From NCBI GenBank assembly GCA_950295325.1, contig OX485808.1, forward strand, positions 17,008,527 through 17,072,526: DNA of 64,000 bases. The letters are read 5' to 3'. Positions within the stretch are counted from its first letter, which is position 1, and each line of letters begins with the position of its first letter. The notes under the pieces are model-generated. The model was given only the letters and a program-made list of their open reading frames with translations, made no database searches and was not told the DNA's origin. A program made the position numbers and the translations under genes. This document shows positions 1-13,400 of the stretch, piece by piece. This stretch comes from Polytrichum commune. Taxonomy: Eukaryota; Streptophyta; Polytrichopsida; Polytrichales; Polytrichaceae.

Positions 1-621
1 CCAAACTCATGGCCTGTCATAACGAACCTTCAAGTTCATAAGAGTATACTATTAGATGTAATCAAAATGACTGAATCGTGTGAAAACTCTTGATTCAAAC
101 AAAGCCTTAGACCTGCAGGTGACCAATATACACACCAATCCTCATTATATGACTAAGCAGTGCTATTGCAGTAGGAGAGAACTTAAAAATTGGACAAAGC
201 AAAGCTTCATCCCTCCAAAGTGGGGATGATGCTCTTAGGAAGCTCAACGAATGTCAAACCCTAAAGGCAAAAACCTCCTGCCCCCTTAAAAAGGAGTCTG
301 CGGATGTGGTGGCAATGGCAAAACAGAGACGATGAGATAAGCACCAAGCTTGATAGGACGACACTACTCGAGGCTGCACAAGTGGTGCTGTACAGGAAAA
401 TTGTTTGTAATAGTGAACACGTATCCTAATACAGGATTCACACAACCCAATTATAGGTGTGTAAGCAGTATGGAGTATGGACCCATGACGCAGATTCTAG
501 GTTCTAAAGGAAGTGACAAACACATGAGTTAGTACCTCTCAAACTAAATTGATGAATATACTGGAGTGTTGAATCCATTTGCTATGTATCTATGTGTGTA
601 TTTGTCTCTGTGCTTATGTGT
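1..621. other. Non-coding flank downstream of the channel gene
   Basis: No recognisable coding region. This stretch lies 3' of the minus-strand channel gene. It probably holds its 3' UTR and spacer. Short open frames on both strands resemble no family I know. Confidence 0.5.
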
Positions 622-3600
622 CTATGAATGTGTGGTTTTGGCCTTGGCATGTTTAATGCGAGAAAGCAGTTTAGAACCTACGTTGAGAATGCTGCTGGAC
701 TGGCTCTTTCGGGGAGATTCGGCTTCCCAACGACTCTCGCGATTCGACCTCCCTGAGTCTGTCACTCCTAAAATATCACCCCGTCTCGCTGACGAGAGAT
801 GGGTGAGTGCTGGTTTCGGTAAGGAGTTCGCCAAACTCCTTGTGTTTCCTGACGAGGTGTAGTCACGCATGGACGAGGAGCGCGAACTCGGTTCTCGAGA
901 AACGGTTGCAGATTGATGATCTTCACCATAATTCCCTGAGAACTGATCCTCTCTTTTGGATACTGATGGGTGAACTACGGGTTTATCCATGATCTCAGCT
1001 CCATATAACAGTCCGCTGTCAGAATCTGGATCTGGAATTGACCACACAGTAAGGCATATCAGCTTGGTTGTCAACTCTATCAAACTTGAAACCGCATGGT
1101 TGGGGTGGTGGTGGTAGTGGTGATGGTGATCTCTGTCCTTGCGTACTAATGTTTCAACACCCTAACTTTCGGGTTCAGATGCTCTGAAAGTCAAGGCCCA
1201 GCTTCCAGAGCAGATCTTGTGAGTTTATGCTTCAGGGAATGACAAATGCAGCAAGCTAGTAGGCATATGGCAGCAACTCATCGAGAAATTAACATTCAAA
1301 TTGGAGTGGAAAATGTTTACTATATGTAGGGGGGAAATGTACATATGCGGAAACTGCAGGCAAAATGTCTCCATCGGCCTTCTAAAGAACAAAACTGTGA
1401 CACACTTCTCACTGTATGAGTCTCTCGTGATTAACTGAACTTGTTGCACATAAAACATACAGATGGCAGGATAACTACTCCAACTAAGATTCTAGGGCTG
1501 CATTTGACATTCGAATTCTACGAATCACTAGGACATACATGCAATTCTACATACTGGCGCCCAGAGCCGCACCAGATCTGATCACAATACGAGAAGCATC
1601 CAACAAAATCTCCTCCTTTGCCACTATGAAGTCATCGATGCTCTGCACAACACAGGAAAAGTGGATGTCAGGGAACTGACTGTGGAGACAGTTCAACATA
1701 TCAGTTTGTTGAGGAAGATACATGCTTGGAATTAGAACTTCAAAATGCAGGTAGAGCCACCAAGATTGGATTGTTGAAAGAGATTGTAAACATGAGTTTC
1801 CTACCATGGGCTTAAGGTTACAGGTGACAGAGAGGTTGAATGAGGCTGGCCCCACTTCTGATACATAACACCGGGGCTTCTCATTCTCAAGAAACACTCT
1901 TGGGTGCGACTCCAGCATGTTCCTCACTCCGGAGGTGATTGTAGGCAGTTTCTCCAGGGCAGTCAGTCTTACAGGAATGTTCAAATCTAGCCCTCGCCAT
2001 ATCACACGTGACCTGTTTACTATCACCTGCAGAAGCCCACAACACCATATTGAATTAAATTTACCTTGTACCATTCATCCTTTTACATATTTAATTCTCT
2101 AAATTCATTTCTGTATTCCGATTCAATTCAACACTGTCGTTATTAACCAACCTTTACAATGGAGGAAAGGAAGCACATGCAAGGCGGTGCACCAAGCCTC
2201 CTGCTTCCGCAAGATTCCCAAATGAAAAGACGTCAAGACATCAATTCCCATGTGTGATGAGAACAAAATTTCACTAATCAGGCAGAATCTGAGGCAATGA
2301 TTAAAACTGTACGGAAGAGGTACTAAAAACCAACAAAAAACATGCAATTTCGATTTTAAGCAACCAGCGGCCAGCTGACCAAAGAGACGATCAGTACCTG
2401 GCTGGAGAAGAAGGAATTTGGCACGACCGTGGGAAACTTGTCAGGATTGAGCATCTCAGTCGAGTGCAGGCCTATTTCCACTACCTGTCCACTCAAATCT
2501 CCTGCCTGTGCATCATACCACAAAAATATACGAAGTTAGAGTGATTTGCAACAGCTTGATATTCAAAACAGATGACCTAATCGGAGATTCACACAAAACA
2601 TGGAAGACTTACAGTGATGTAATCACCCACGGAGAACGGCCTTGAAAATTGTATGGCTATGCCACTGAGCATGTTGCCTAGAAGATCCCGAGCTGCAAAT
2701 GCAGTAGCCACTCCTGCAATCACAATCACAATCTTTGTTAAATATCTGACACTCTGATACATGAAACTGCGGCATCCCAGTATCAATGACGTATGCATAG
2801 GACCGCCGATAAAGAAGTATAGCAGAAAAAAAATCTGGCCTCGAAACTTTAAAAATTCAAGACCGACTTTGATTATAAAATGTCCTCGTTTCCACGGCCG
2901 TCAGCTATCGATCCTTCTAAAACATCCATGTCCAGGTTTTCTTTCGTTGAGTCAGATCGAGAAGGGCTTAGACGTTTCATGCAGGTTTTGTGGAGATTTT
3001 TACCCCCGATTCCACCAACAGTCAACACTGATTGCACAGCAACGCCGCAGGATTCAGCAAGCGCCATACATCCGAGCACCAGCAAGCCGATCGAGGAAAT
3101 CCGATCCATTGTTAAGTACCGCTCCCTGTCCGCCTGCGACAGCGCCCTCCCGGACACGATCCGTGAAAACATATTTCTCTTGTACAGGTAGAGGAACCAA
3201 ATGATACTCAAAACAGTCGTCCCAGAGCGAATCTGTGCGAGATACTGCGCTCCCAGGGATTTCGGCGCCACCAAGTAACCCCTGAGATAACCCGATTTTT
3301 AGACATCTTAATATGCATGTATAGAAGAAGATAACAGCAACACCATGGCAATCGACGATTGATCAGAGGCAATCAAAAACACATACGCGGGCCGTTCAAG
3401 CAGATGTGAAGCACCCTTGATCGAAATCTATAGCAACTTGTCCCAAAAAAAAATTAAAGCAAGAAGACACAGATCAATAGACCGGAGTTTCTCCGGATAA
3501 AAGATTGAAGGCACTTCCGTCAACCTTAACTGCTTCTATCGATTTTGAAATAAGCAGGGATCTTACAGGTAGCTGAAGGTGACCGCAGTGGCAAGCAAGC

Positions 3601-3817
3601 GAGCTGGATCTTCAAGTGCTCCGAACACACTCAATTGATAAGGAACTTTCTCTCCCTGCTCACGTCCAAGTAATCGAGCTTTAGGCCCGGATTCTACATA
3701 GCTATGGCACCGCTGTAAAACGGTTGGTAGAACAAGCCACGCCGCCAGAGAGACACCAACGGCCATCGTTCCAGGTAACACAATTTCCATGAGGGAGGCT
3801 CTGCTATAAGGCTCCAT
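622..3817 (-). CDS. MSL1-like mechanosensitive channel (MscS family)
   Basis: A MscS-family small-conductance mechanosensitive channel, most like plant MSL1 (inner mitochondrial membrane), which relieves membrane tension or potential. Exons in transcription order: 3817-3567, 3281-3013, 2713-2613, 2505-2398, 2026-1805, 1642-1555, 1031-622. All have GT/AG borders and compatible phases, giving about 482 residues. Seen in the protein: a transmembrane stretch near residues 15-35, the family motif FGALEDPAR, then hydrophobic helices. The glycine/alanine-rich pore helix (VGGIGGVATAFAARD, from about residue 169) is followed by QFSRPFSVGD and the MscS beta domain (NSFFSSQ, VNRSRV). The last exon adds a serine/arginine-rich tail of about 135 residues that Arabidopsis MSL1 lacks. 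Reading through the preceding donor instead stops at 1547-1549 and gives 348 residues. The ATG at 3817 may be internal: MSL1 has a longer N-terminus with a transit peptide, so an upstream exon is probably missing from this model. Confidence 0.85.
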
Positions 3818-6091
3818 GTGTGACTTTATTGAGCTTCCAAAACCAGGATGGGTCCGGGAGTGATGTCTACCTTAATACGGCTGCTTCTAAATCTCAAAAG
3901 GCTTGGAAACGAACAAGAAAGGAGGATACTTGCTCTATCTGTGCTGCTCCAAACTCAGGACGAACTTTGTGAAGATCAAATCTGCTTCGCCTTTGCGATC
4001 TGAAATCCGCTCAGGAGGAGCTCAAAAGCTCCGAAAGCACAACTCTGAGGTCAATTGCATAAAGGAAAACAACATTATTCTTTGTAGAATCGCCTGTAGC
4101 TGTGGAACCCAAAAGCTCCCCGGAGCCCTGTGATTTCCCAATCTTATTCTAGTTTATTTATCTCTTTCCTCGAATCAATAGTTGTTTATATAGCAGACAG
4201 TAAAGACGAAGCGCTTGGAGAGGTCATATAACTTAAGAAACTGCCAAGCAAATACTCAATTGCAATTTGGGTTTGTCCAAGTTCCAACAACTTCAACACA
4301 TGTGGCTATTCTGGAACTTCGCATGGTCAGAGAAACACATCAAACACATTCTTCGAGACTTTCTGATTTCCTCTTACCCAGTCTTCATTTATTGGGTCCC
4401 ACGTCCTCGGAACGGCTGTGACCTGTCGAAGACTCAAGCTATCTGGCTATTTTCGAGCTTAATTCGGAACCCAACGAACCCGAAGGAAAAAGCGGAAGCA
4501 GACATAGGAAGACACGTATCCCCAAACTGCGTGTCCAGGGTGGCACAAACTAGCATCCGTCGATCCTGCATACTAGGCATCCACCTGTTCGGCATGGATG
4601 AGCTGTGAGACCCACAAGAATCGCAGTGGGTGCCACGAAGGCGCCCGCCTGGCCATATCTGTACTTAGTAGCTCTTGTTCATTCTAAGTTATTCAAATGA
4701 AAGGTTGCAAATTTCTGCATGTCGAAGCTGTAAAAAGCAATGCATGCACAGAAGTACACTTGATTATTCCTGGTGTACATAAAAGGTAACTCTACCGACG
4801 GGTAAAGACGGGAAGCATCTGCATACCATTTTCAAGTAAAAGATTCTCTCTCATTGGATGGGAAGGCGAACAGTATTGGAATTCGCAGGTTCCAGGTTTC
4901 AGTCGAGGAGATTTAGGGCATAGTGAAGCGACAAAGTTGTCAATGCTATAAAATGCCTTGACTTAATATCTAGCACACTTACCTCTGATGACTGTAGAGA
5001 AGCCTTGAATCATCAAAGAGTTTCTTAGCTACAAGCAAGGTTGCGAGTGTTATCAGCGTGTTTATTTGTATCATTATTGCTGATTGTCTTTAAATTTCAC
5101 TACAGGTTTTTCCTTTGAATTAGAGTTGGACGGTTCCATTTGCAGAGGTTCACTCTTCTGTATTGCGAGGCTCCTAAGAGCTTCGGGACTGCTAGTCAGA
5201 AAAAATTTAATAACGCAATCCTATCATCAGATTTCATGACGGGAATTACTTTTCGATTTACAAGCAATTGAACTCCTGTGCTTTAGCTGACACCCAAGTG
5301 CGGGGAGAACAGATCGAGTTTCTTCTGAAATAGCATCTAAAACTACTGTAAGGGCCATTGACATCGATTGTGGTGCAATTCGCCTGTTGTGCCACGACGC
5401 TTCTTGGATACTTCCATACCACAACACAATTTGCGGCATGATAAGCTTGATCGAGATAACTCTGGAAACTCTTTATGGGCTTCAGAAATGAAGGGTCATC
5501 AGCTTTACTGACATGCCCTCTAGCTCATTTTCAGAAAAGGCTGCACATGCATTATATATATCAAACACCCCAAAGGATACATGGATATATTGGATACGCA
5601 ATATATCAAACACCCCAAAGACTTTTTATACAAATAGACTATCCTCACACTCCATCCACCCACACAAAGGACCCGCTACAATCAGGACAGTAAATATGTG
5701 ATTTGGAATTTTCTCATAACGCCCAGAGAACATAGCACAGTGCACTTCAACTATCTGAACCATTTCCTCTCCCTCAGAGCTCCACCAGACGACAGCTTGT
5801 GGAGACAGCTCTAACTCGTCCTCATAAATGGGCAAAAACGCAACTTATCTAGATTATGTTTCACTGCAATGACGTGCTTGAAAGAGCGTTTCTTTCAAGT
5901 CACTTCAGAAAAATAACACAATATTGGATTTCATAACATATGGACAAGGGACCTTGAAATCTACAGGGATGTACATACCTGCTCGAGCTATTAGTCTTCA
6001 TAAATTACCCATTGTTTTAAGATCGTCACATTGAGAATCGTCCGGAGAAAGACAATACATTAAAGGGTTAGGGTAACTGGGATGACGATGA
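3818..6091. other. Spacer between channel and Rab-GAP genes; may hide a 5' exon
   Basis: The frame upstream of the channel ATG stays open for about 19 codons and then meets a stop. Any mitochondrial targeting exon would therefore have to be spliced in from this interval. A minus-strand open frame at 5227-5439 is one possible source, but nothing ties it to the channel. At 5556-5575 and 5601-5620 there are two identical 20-bp direct repeats 45 bp apart. No other gene is recognised. The part nearest 6091 should include the Rab-GAP 3' UTR. Confidence 0.4.
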
Positions 6092-7927
6092 TCAATCACT
6101 TTTAGCGACTTTGTCCTGCACCAATCGCACCAGCTCCCGGGCATCGGCAAGCAGCTCCCAAATGTCAAGATTACCAGCCATTGCATTGCACACCCTCACC
6201 AGATCATCCATACCACTGCAACCTTGAATGATGGTTCTTCTCTTTTTGCGAACAGCAGCTGCGATGGTGTAGAGCAGTAGATCCCGTGAAGGTGGACCTA
6301 GTCTGTCCCTCCGCCTGCCTGTTCCTAGCCCTCTTTTGTTATCAAGAGCTGCCCAGTCGGCCCACATCACCTCCCACAAGCAAAGTGTCTGCTCGAAACT
6401 TAGTTCCCTACGCATGAGCACCACCACCATACGGTAGATAAAAGTACAATCATCTGACCTCGATTTCTCAAGATGCTGAAAGAGCTGGGGATCCGAAGCT
6501 TTCAATATGCTGCTAACCATGTTCAGTTGCCTACGGATCCCAAATTCGTCCAACCGGAAATTGTGACGAGCAAACTCCATGAACTTGACAAAACACCAGA
6601 ATGCTTCGAAATCTTCACCCATAAGGGCAACGAAGGGAGAGAGCAGGTCACTCATTCCCTGACAGTACCCTGTCTGAGGATCATACATAGTATAAGCTTC
6701 CAATATCAATACCAGCCGAGCAGCATGATGCCTCCTACTCGGTTCCAAATGTTCATCGTCAATCAGCCCGGTCTCTTTGGACAACTGGGCTGCCTCTTCA
6801 GGTGTCACATTTGCCTGTGACTCTGCATAAGGTATCCACTCTGCGTTCATCCGGACTGCATCTAACCTGATAATCCTCTGCCATGTGTGGAAATCCTCTG
6901 GCTCCTGAGCTTTCCTAACCCCAGCCTTGTGATGACTACCTTTGCCATCATCGTTGACATCCTCCCCTGTATGCGCGCTCGTAGAAGATCCTGCTCCACT
7001 CTCATCGTTGTGCCTAGCATTGTCACTTGGCAGCTCTTAGGTAAGGAGGCCTAATTCGGTTACTCATCTTAAACGGACACCTTTAATTGAGTGGCGGTCG
7101 CTTATGTATGGATCTAACAGATCCATACAGATCACCGTGTGTTTGAAGACATTGGACTACAGGCTCGTCATTTGTTAACCACTCTAAGCTCAATAGTCAA
7201 CATCGTAAGATATGCATATGAGCTCCAGAAACTATGAAGAAAATGGCTGCAAGGGCGATGATAAGGATTTGCTAATGATCTCGCACTAATTGCGTGCTTC
7301 AAATCTTACGAGAAGTGGGTGCAGAGCTACAAATCTTCTGCTCAGGCCCGCTTACCTTAATGAAGAGTCTGTCTGATCAACAACCTCTGTGGCCGCAGCA
7401 GCTCCCTCAGAATGTTCCACCAAAGCAGCCTCCCTCTGTTTTCTCAGAGTTTCAGCAGCCTTCACGCACCTGCTTCGGAGATCCTCGTACTCCTCATTCT
7501 TAGCAAACCGGACAGCTTCCCTCTCCGCCAAATTGCTATCCAGGGCATAGACGCCGAGTAGGAACGGCCATACCTGCGCACGGATACAGGGGTCGACTCC
7601 ACCACCCCGTACTTTGTAGATCACCTTGTCTCCACCGTCCACGAGCCTCCCTTCCTCGCGCTCAAAGTAATCCTCCCATTTCTCAGCTGTCAACGGCGAA
7701 TGCTGCCGTCTCGTTGAAAATGGCAGGTTGAAAGGCAAGGCACCTTCATTGTAATAGAGCAACCCGCCCACGGCCGCGGCTACTGCCACTCCCGCCACCG
7801 CGGTCACGGCCACTCCTACCGCCAACCCCGTGGCATAGTTCTGCGAATTAGAACTTGAGGATGGCATCTCCAGGTACTCAAACACTCTCTTTGCCACTTG
7901 TTGTGCTACTGCCTCCCGCTCTTGCAT
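6092..7927 (-). CDS. TBC-domain Rab GTPase-activating protein
   Basis: A TBC (Tre2/Bub2/Cdc16) domain protein. These stimulate GTP hydrolysis by Rab GTPases in membrane traffic. There are two exons, 7927-7356 and 7025-6092, joined across a 330-nt intron in phase 2, giving 501 residues. Both catalytic fingers are visible: IxxDxxR with R249 and YCQG with Q313, so it is probably active. Further TBC hallmarks are PQTGYCQGMSDLLSPF and FWCFVKFME. Residues about 32-59 form an alanine/valine/glycine-rich hydrophobic stretch that could be a membrane anchor, which soluble TBC proteins lack. A low-complexity acidic linker (about 191-235) separates the N-terminal part from the TBC core. The start is the first ATG of the frame, at 7927. 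Its nearest relatives are plant RabGAP/TBC proteins of the Gyp7/TBC1D15-like kind; the Rab substrate cannot be read from the sequence. Confidence 0.9.
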
Positions 7928-10441
7928 CAATCAATCGATCAATCAATCTTCCTCCCACCTCTCACAAACCCTCTCTTGCCTCGTAACTGACACCCTTGAA
8001 ACCCTCATTCGGTGCTCAATCTCTCCTTGTTGCCTCGGTTTCGCATCGGCAACCCTAACTCACTCCATGGCTTCAAACGTCCACATTACGTCGTCGTTTC
8101 GACATGCGTTTCCACCATGAAATTGGCTGTATATCGTTGATGATTCTGAAATTCTAGGAAGGGAAGAGTTCCTCCCTTCGAGTCCAGCAATTATTCCTTC
8201 TCCGATGCCGGAGAACACAATAGAACAGAGTGAGCGCATGGGCAAAAGAGCCACATGGAATCACCGTCGCCTTCCTGCGAGGAGTCGGTGATCCTACGTG
8301 TCCGCCACGTCACCCTCTACTCGCCGAAGGTTCTCGCGTTGACAACACTCTCCTCATTTCGATAAAGGAGTTTTTCTAAATGTGAGATGTGGCACTTGAA
8401 GAGGAGGAATAAAGCAAACTTCCATTGGTCATCGATTCATTTAATCACGTGAACCATGATGCCGCATGCAAGTGAACTTGAACCAACATGTGGATAATTG
8501 TTCATAGTGAGCTCATAGCAAATGGGAAAAATGCCAGAGGCTCTCACATTCACTACAAATTTCTCATCGCAAATACACGGGTCCCATTTGTGAAATGGAT
8601 TTTTTTCTAAATCAGGGCACTTAAATAGGAGAGAAAAACAATCTCCCATTGGTCCTTGGTGGTTCATTTAACCATGTCATAGATGAGGAGGAAGCATGCA
8701 TGTGAACATGGATCGCCGCGTGGATATCTACGTTGAAACGTGCGATTAGGTTGACCTGGAGAATAAGTTGACTCTTTACCCATGCAAATTAACTTGGGTC
8801 AAAACTAGAGTCGACCTAGCATGGTTCAACCTAATTGCACACATCAGTGAATTATTTGTAGTATAGGGGAGATGATTCTCACATAGGGCCACTTGTAAGT
8901 GAACTTGAAGTGACATGTGGGTAGTTGTATGTAGTGAGCAAAGGTAACGACTCCCCAAGGAAGTTAGTTGTTGTAACACATGGATGCTTGAAAAATGGAA
9001 GGCGGTTGTGTGCACACATATAACTTAAGAGAGAACAACTTTCTTTTTCAAAGGACTTCACTTTTGCACTACTTATTGTAGTGCATTCACAAGTTTGCAC
9101 TTGAATCATGTGCCCATGGAATGCTTCACTTTCATGACATGGATATGTTGGTTATTTTTATCCTTATGCTAAGTTTTTTTTGGCATGGGAGAGAGGTACT
9201 AGTGCTAGTGGCCCAACAAATTGAGAACAAATTCCTCCAATTTCAACTATGGACTATCACAAGAACAATCCACTTTATAGCACAAAATGACTTATTGGTT
9301 AACACTTAAGAAGGAAAAAACCTCTCCTTTCAAATCATCACAAACATTTAAGGCATGAATGAGCCAAAGAGCAAAAAGATTGGATGGAGAGCAATGAGGG
9401 GAAGTAAATTCAACATTGTGGGATCTGCTGTTCAAGAGTGGTGTTGGAAGAGGCCTAGGGAACCCCTAAGCGATTGTGTGGTTAGTAACATAGAGGAGGA
9501 AGCATCATGCCTTATTTAGACTGTGTTGCCACCACAGAATGTAATGTTTTCCCATTTATGGGAAAATGTCAATTTTGTATGTTTGTAAAGGGTGTTGCTG
9601 TCCTTTCAGAAGTCACTCTATGCTGGAAGGCCAAGACTTAAGTCAACATAAGTCAATCGGTGTGGAATTCATGTTTGTGAAGAACCAGATTTTTCCCAGA
9701 TACTGACTCCCTTGTCAGAAGGAATAGAAGACATACATGAAATCAACCTTCCAAATGATCATGCCCTGATATCCAGGTGTCTCATTTCTTCTTTGTGGCC
9801 TCTACAGTACCTTTCTGATCAATTAGAAGCAACTGCAAATGTAGATGGACAATGGAATTGGTGTTTCAACTATTTCAACTGCATTATCTCACATTATCTC
9901 AGATAAGTTTATTCTGAGAATCTGCAGGAGCCAGATACCTGAGTTGTTATTCTCATTTAGAACTAAATATGGTACGCAAGTCTGCTACCTCTTCACATCT
10001 AAGAGGTACAAGTTAGCCCCTACCTACATGCCTATGATGATTCACTGAGAAGACAATGCCAGTCATTTGCTTGCAGCATAGATTGCTTTCGGAAAAAAGG
10101 ATGCTCACATTACTTCCAATCCATTGACATGACAACATTAACAAGAAGCCAAGAAATGAGAGAATTATGTTTCATGAAGAAAACTTAATTTACAGCTGGC
10201 GGGAATGAGTTGACCAGATACAAGAAACCTCATCTAAGTCCTGGCTGTCACAGCCAACTGAATGACATCCTTACTGATCCGACCTACAAACTTCCTTTTG
10301 AAGCACTTGTCAATTTAGTCAAAAATTCAACACAACAAGAATCCTCTGAATATGAGTCAATTCTCTTGCTCTTAGTCATTCACTACCGCGAATTCTGGCT
10401 TAAGAAGGTTTCTAACTTTGTGCACACAATCGAGGAGTAGC
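7928..10441. other. Intergenic spacer with an old tandem duplication
   Basis: Holds the Rab-GAP promoter and 5' leader (about 7928-8300) and the SF3a60 3' region. Positions 8370-8494 and 8602-8729 are diverged direct copies of one another. They share the pattern of a short T-rich run, an aggaggaa-like motif, the core ccattggtc, and a closing aacatg motif before gtggat. The plus-strand open frames at 9712-9906 and 10210-10440 match nothing I recognise. Confidence 0.4.
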
Positions 10442-13400
10442 TCAAATAAGTCCTTGACGCTGCAAGTCAGAGTATGTCTTTTTGTTGTACACGTTACCCT
10501 CAAGATCCTCGTATTCTTCCTCAAGATCAGGACGCCATTTGTTGACACCTTGCCTCTCCTGTATTCTCTCCCATAAAGTTTTTGCATCCTGCAAAAATAA
10601 AGATAAAACATCTAGGTGTCAGGTACATAACCAATAATATCTGTGCTTGAACCCATCAGCATCCAATACCATTGCAAGGGAGTAAAACGTCAAACAAATG
10701 AAGATAACAACCAAGAAAAATTCAATTGACCTTGTACCCTTTGTACCAGAATAACAGAACTCTTCTGCAGATTATTGACAATTGACAGAAAAATGTCACT
10801 TGCATCATGAACTCAGCTCCAAGGACACAACATGTAAAGATCACCACCATAGAAGTATGCTAAAATAAGGCTAAGCACAAACTACTGCCATCTACCTTGA
10901 TAGATGTGATCTCGTGGAAGTTTTTCGTGTTTGGGATGCCTAAACACCGCATCCCATGTTGATGTCTCCATTCCTTGAAATGTCGCTCGAAGGCACGTCG
11001 ACCCCAATAGCTATCCATTCCACAAATCTCACATTTGAATTCCTGCACAGTAACCAAGCCAAAATTCAAGTCACAAACATGTACTTCTGTTGGGGGGGGG
11101 GGGGAGTATGAAATGTTTCCTGTGGCTTGCAGCATCTTATCATATACTATACCTTGCGAATCCTGTAGTGCTGTTGTCAATCATATTCAGCAACTTCACC
11201 CTGAAGTCCTTACTATCTGGTCCAAAAGTATTCCTAGGAAAATACGCACAAATATGCATATATTGCACTCTTACAAAAGTGACAGGGTGGCTGTAGATTG
11301 ACAGATACGAAGTACCTGGCCAAGTCCATGGAGCTTGTAGAGCCAGTAAGGAATTGGCTTGCCATCCCAGCCCATTGGCAGCTTCAGAGGATTGTAGATT
11401 TGCTGTTCCTCATCTTCACTCTCACTTTCTGCAGCAACTTCCTCCTATGCGGACAAAGGCACCCAATCAGAACCACAATCAGAATCAGTGAACACATATT
11501 TAGCTGTCAAGTCGAAGATGAAACTCCAAAGAGATATCTACCCAAGTCTTGTAAATACAGGGAGAATCTTAAGGAATAGACAATCAACGAATGGAGTGAT
11601 AACCAGGTTCCTCCCCATCAGATAGTCACAGACCATAAACTCTGTCACGCATTGCAGGAACAAACATCTAGTAACATATACCGCAGAACCAGAATCAAAG
11701 ATGTCCAGAAATTTTCAAGGCCACTTCCACAAGAATTGATGCAAATCAATTATGATAAGGCCACTCCCAGAAAGGCTCCATCCGTTTCATGGTCTCGTGG
11801 AAAAAAAGATAGCAAATGAAATCTACATTGAGTCAAACAAGAGTCAAACGTCACCAAGGATAGAACACAGATTATGACAGAAGACTACCTCTTCACGCTC
11901 AGCTTCCATTTCCTCATAGGTTAGAGCTTGCTTCTTCTCCACATGAGACTTTGTTTCTTCAACAGCCTGCACCAAAAGAAAATTTTCTTATTGAATGTCC
12001 TGTTATGAAATGGGCCTAACTTCAACAATAACTCATTGGTAAAAACAGCCATAGGTGACAGCCTTATTCAGCAAAGAAGTGAAATATTTTGCTACTTCCT
12101 CAGTGCCACCTAATGGAATTCTAGCAGGTACAGACACACAAGCACAAATAATTGGGAATACCTCTAGTAGAAGCTCACAGAGCTTCTGCATCTTGACTTC
12201 AGCAAAAGCAATGTCCTTGGATAAGGAAACCTGCTGTGCCATCTCCTTCTCTGACTTCATTGAGGTGGGTGCCTGGTATCCTTTAGGGAAGTGCTTGCGG
12301 TCCAGCTGATCCAAAGGTGTTCCCTGCACCACAACCCAAAGAACAAAAGCAACTAAGACTGGCTTTCATATAGCATCAAATAGATCCCTTGAATCCATCA
12401 GTGTTATCCAGAGCATGCCTCCTGACAAAATTCACAAGAATACTCCTAAACAAAATGCACCAAAGCAAGGACCCAATAACCAGAACCAATGGTATTGTAG
12501 ATACAGCTAATAACCACTACAATTTGAGATTCAAGTTCCTTAATTTGTCCACGACATATGGACAGCCCACCTTAGTAAGAAAGAGACGTTCTGCCCGTTG
12601 CTGTACTGTGCCACCTGTCTTCAGCCCCAATGCTCCAAGAGCCTGGTAAATGTCATTAGTCCACAAATCAGAAAACTATTTGCCACCAATCAAAGGCATG
12701 CATTGCACACATAAGAAGAGTGCCAATTATTACTATAATAATCATGCACAATAATCTGACCCCAAAGCATGCTGCTCCTTGTCTTGATCCCTTCATAGCT
12801 CTTCCTCTTCATCTTTACTATTCTTACTGTTCCCCATCTCTATACATTAGGGGAAAAACAAAAAAAGTCTTTCGTACAAACACAGACTTCAAACTGACCA
12901 AAAGAGGAGAAATGTTCTGACAAACAAATGGAAACCCCTGTAGCTGATACCTTAGACATGCAAGCATACCGTCTAATCAAATTTAGTGAGGTAACAACAA
13001 TTAAAATGGAACCGTGTGACATTCCAATGTGGAGATACAACCTGTGGTTACAAATATAAAGTTTCAGAACTTTGATAAACAGTCGAATGTATAAGAAAAT
13101 GGGTTGAAGGAACATAACAGTTGTTTGGTAACTTACCTCTTTCAGGCGTTCAGGGCCTAGGTCCATAAGCTCCTCAATTGTGTCATAGTCGTCCACATCC
13201 ACAACAGCATTCCCTTTAGTAGTTGATTGCCCATTTCCAACTCCCTTGTCCTCCCACCCTTGAACGGTTCCTGCTTGCCATTTCTCCTCAAACTCCACAT
13301 TGACCTGCAAGAGCAGTTAATTGTCACTTGTTCCACCAGCAAAAAATGTACCTAATCAGACAGATCCTCACATAGTAACAATAAGCACTTGGGTGTCATT

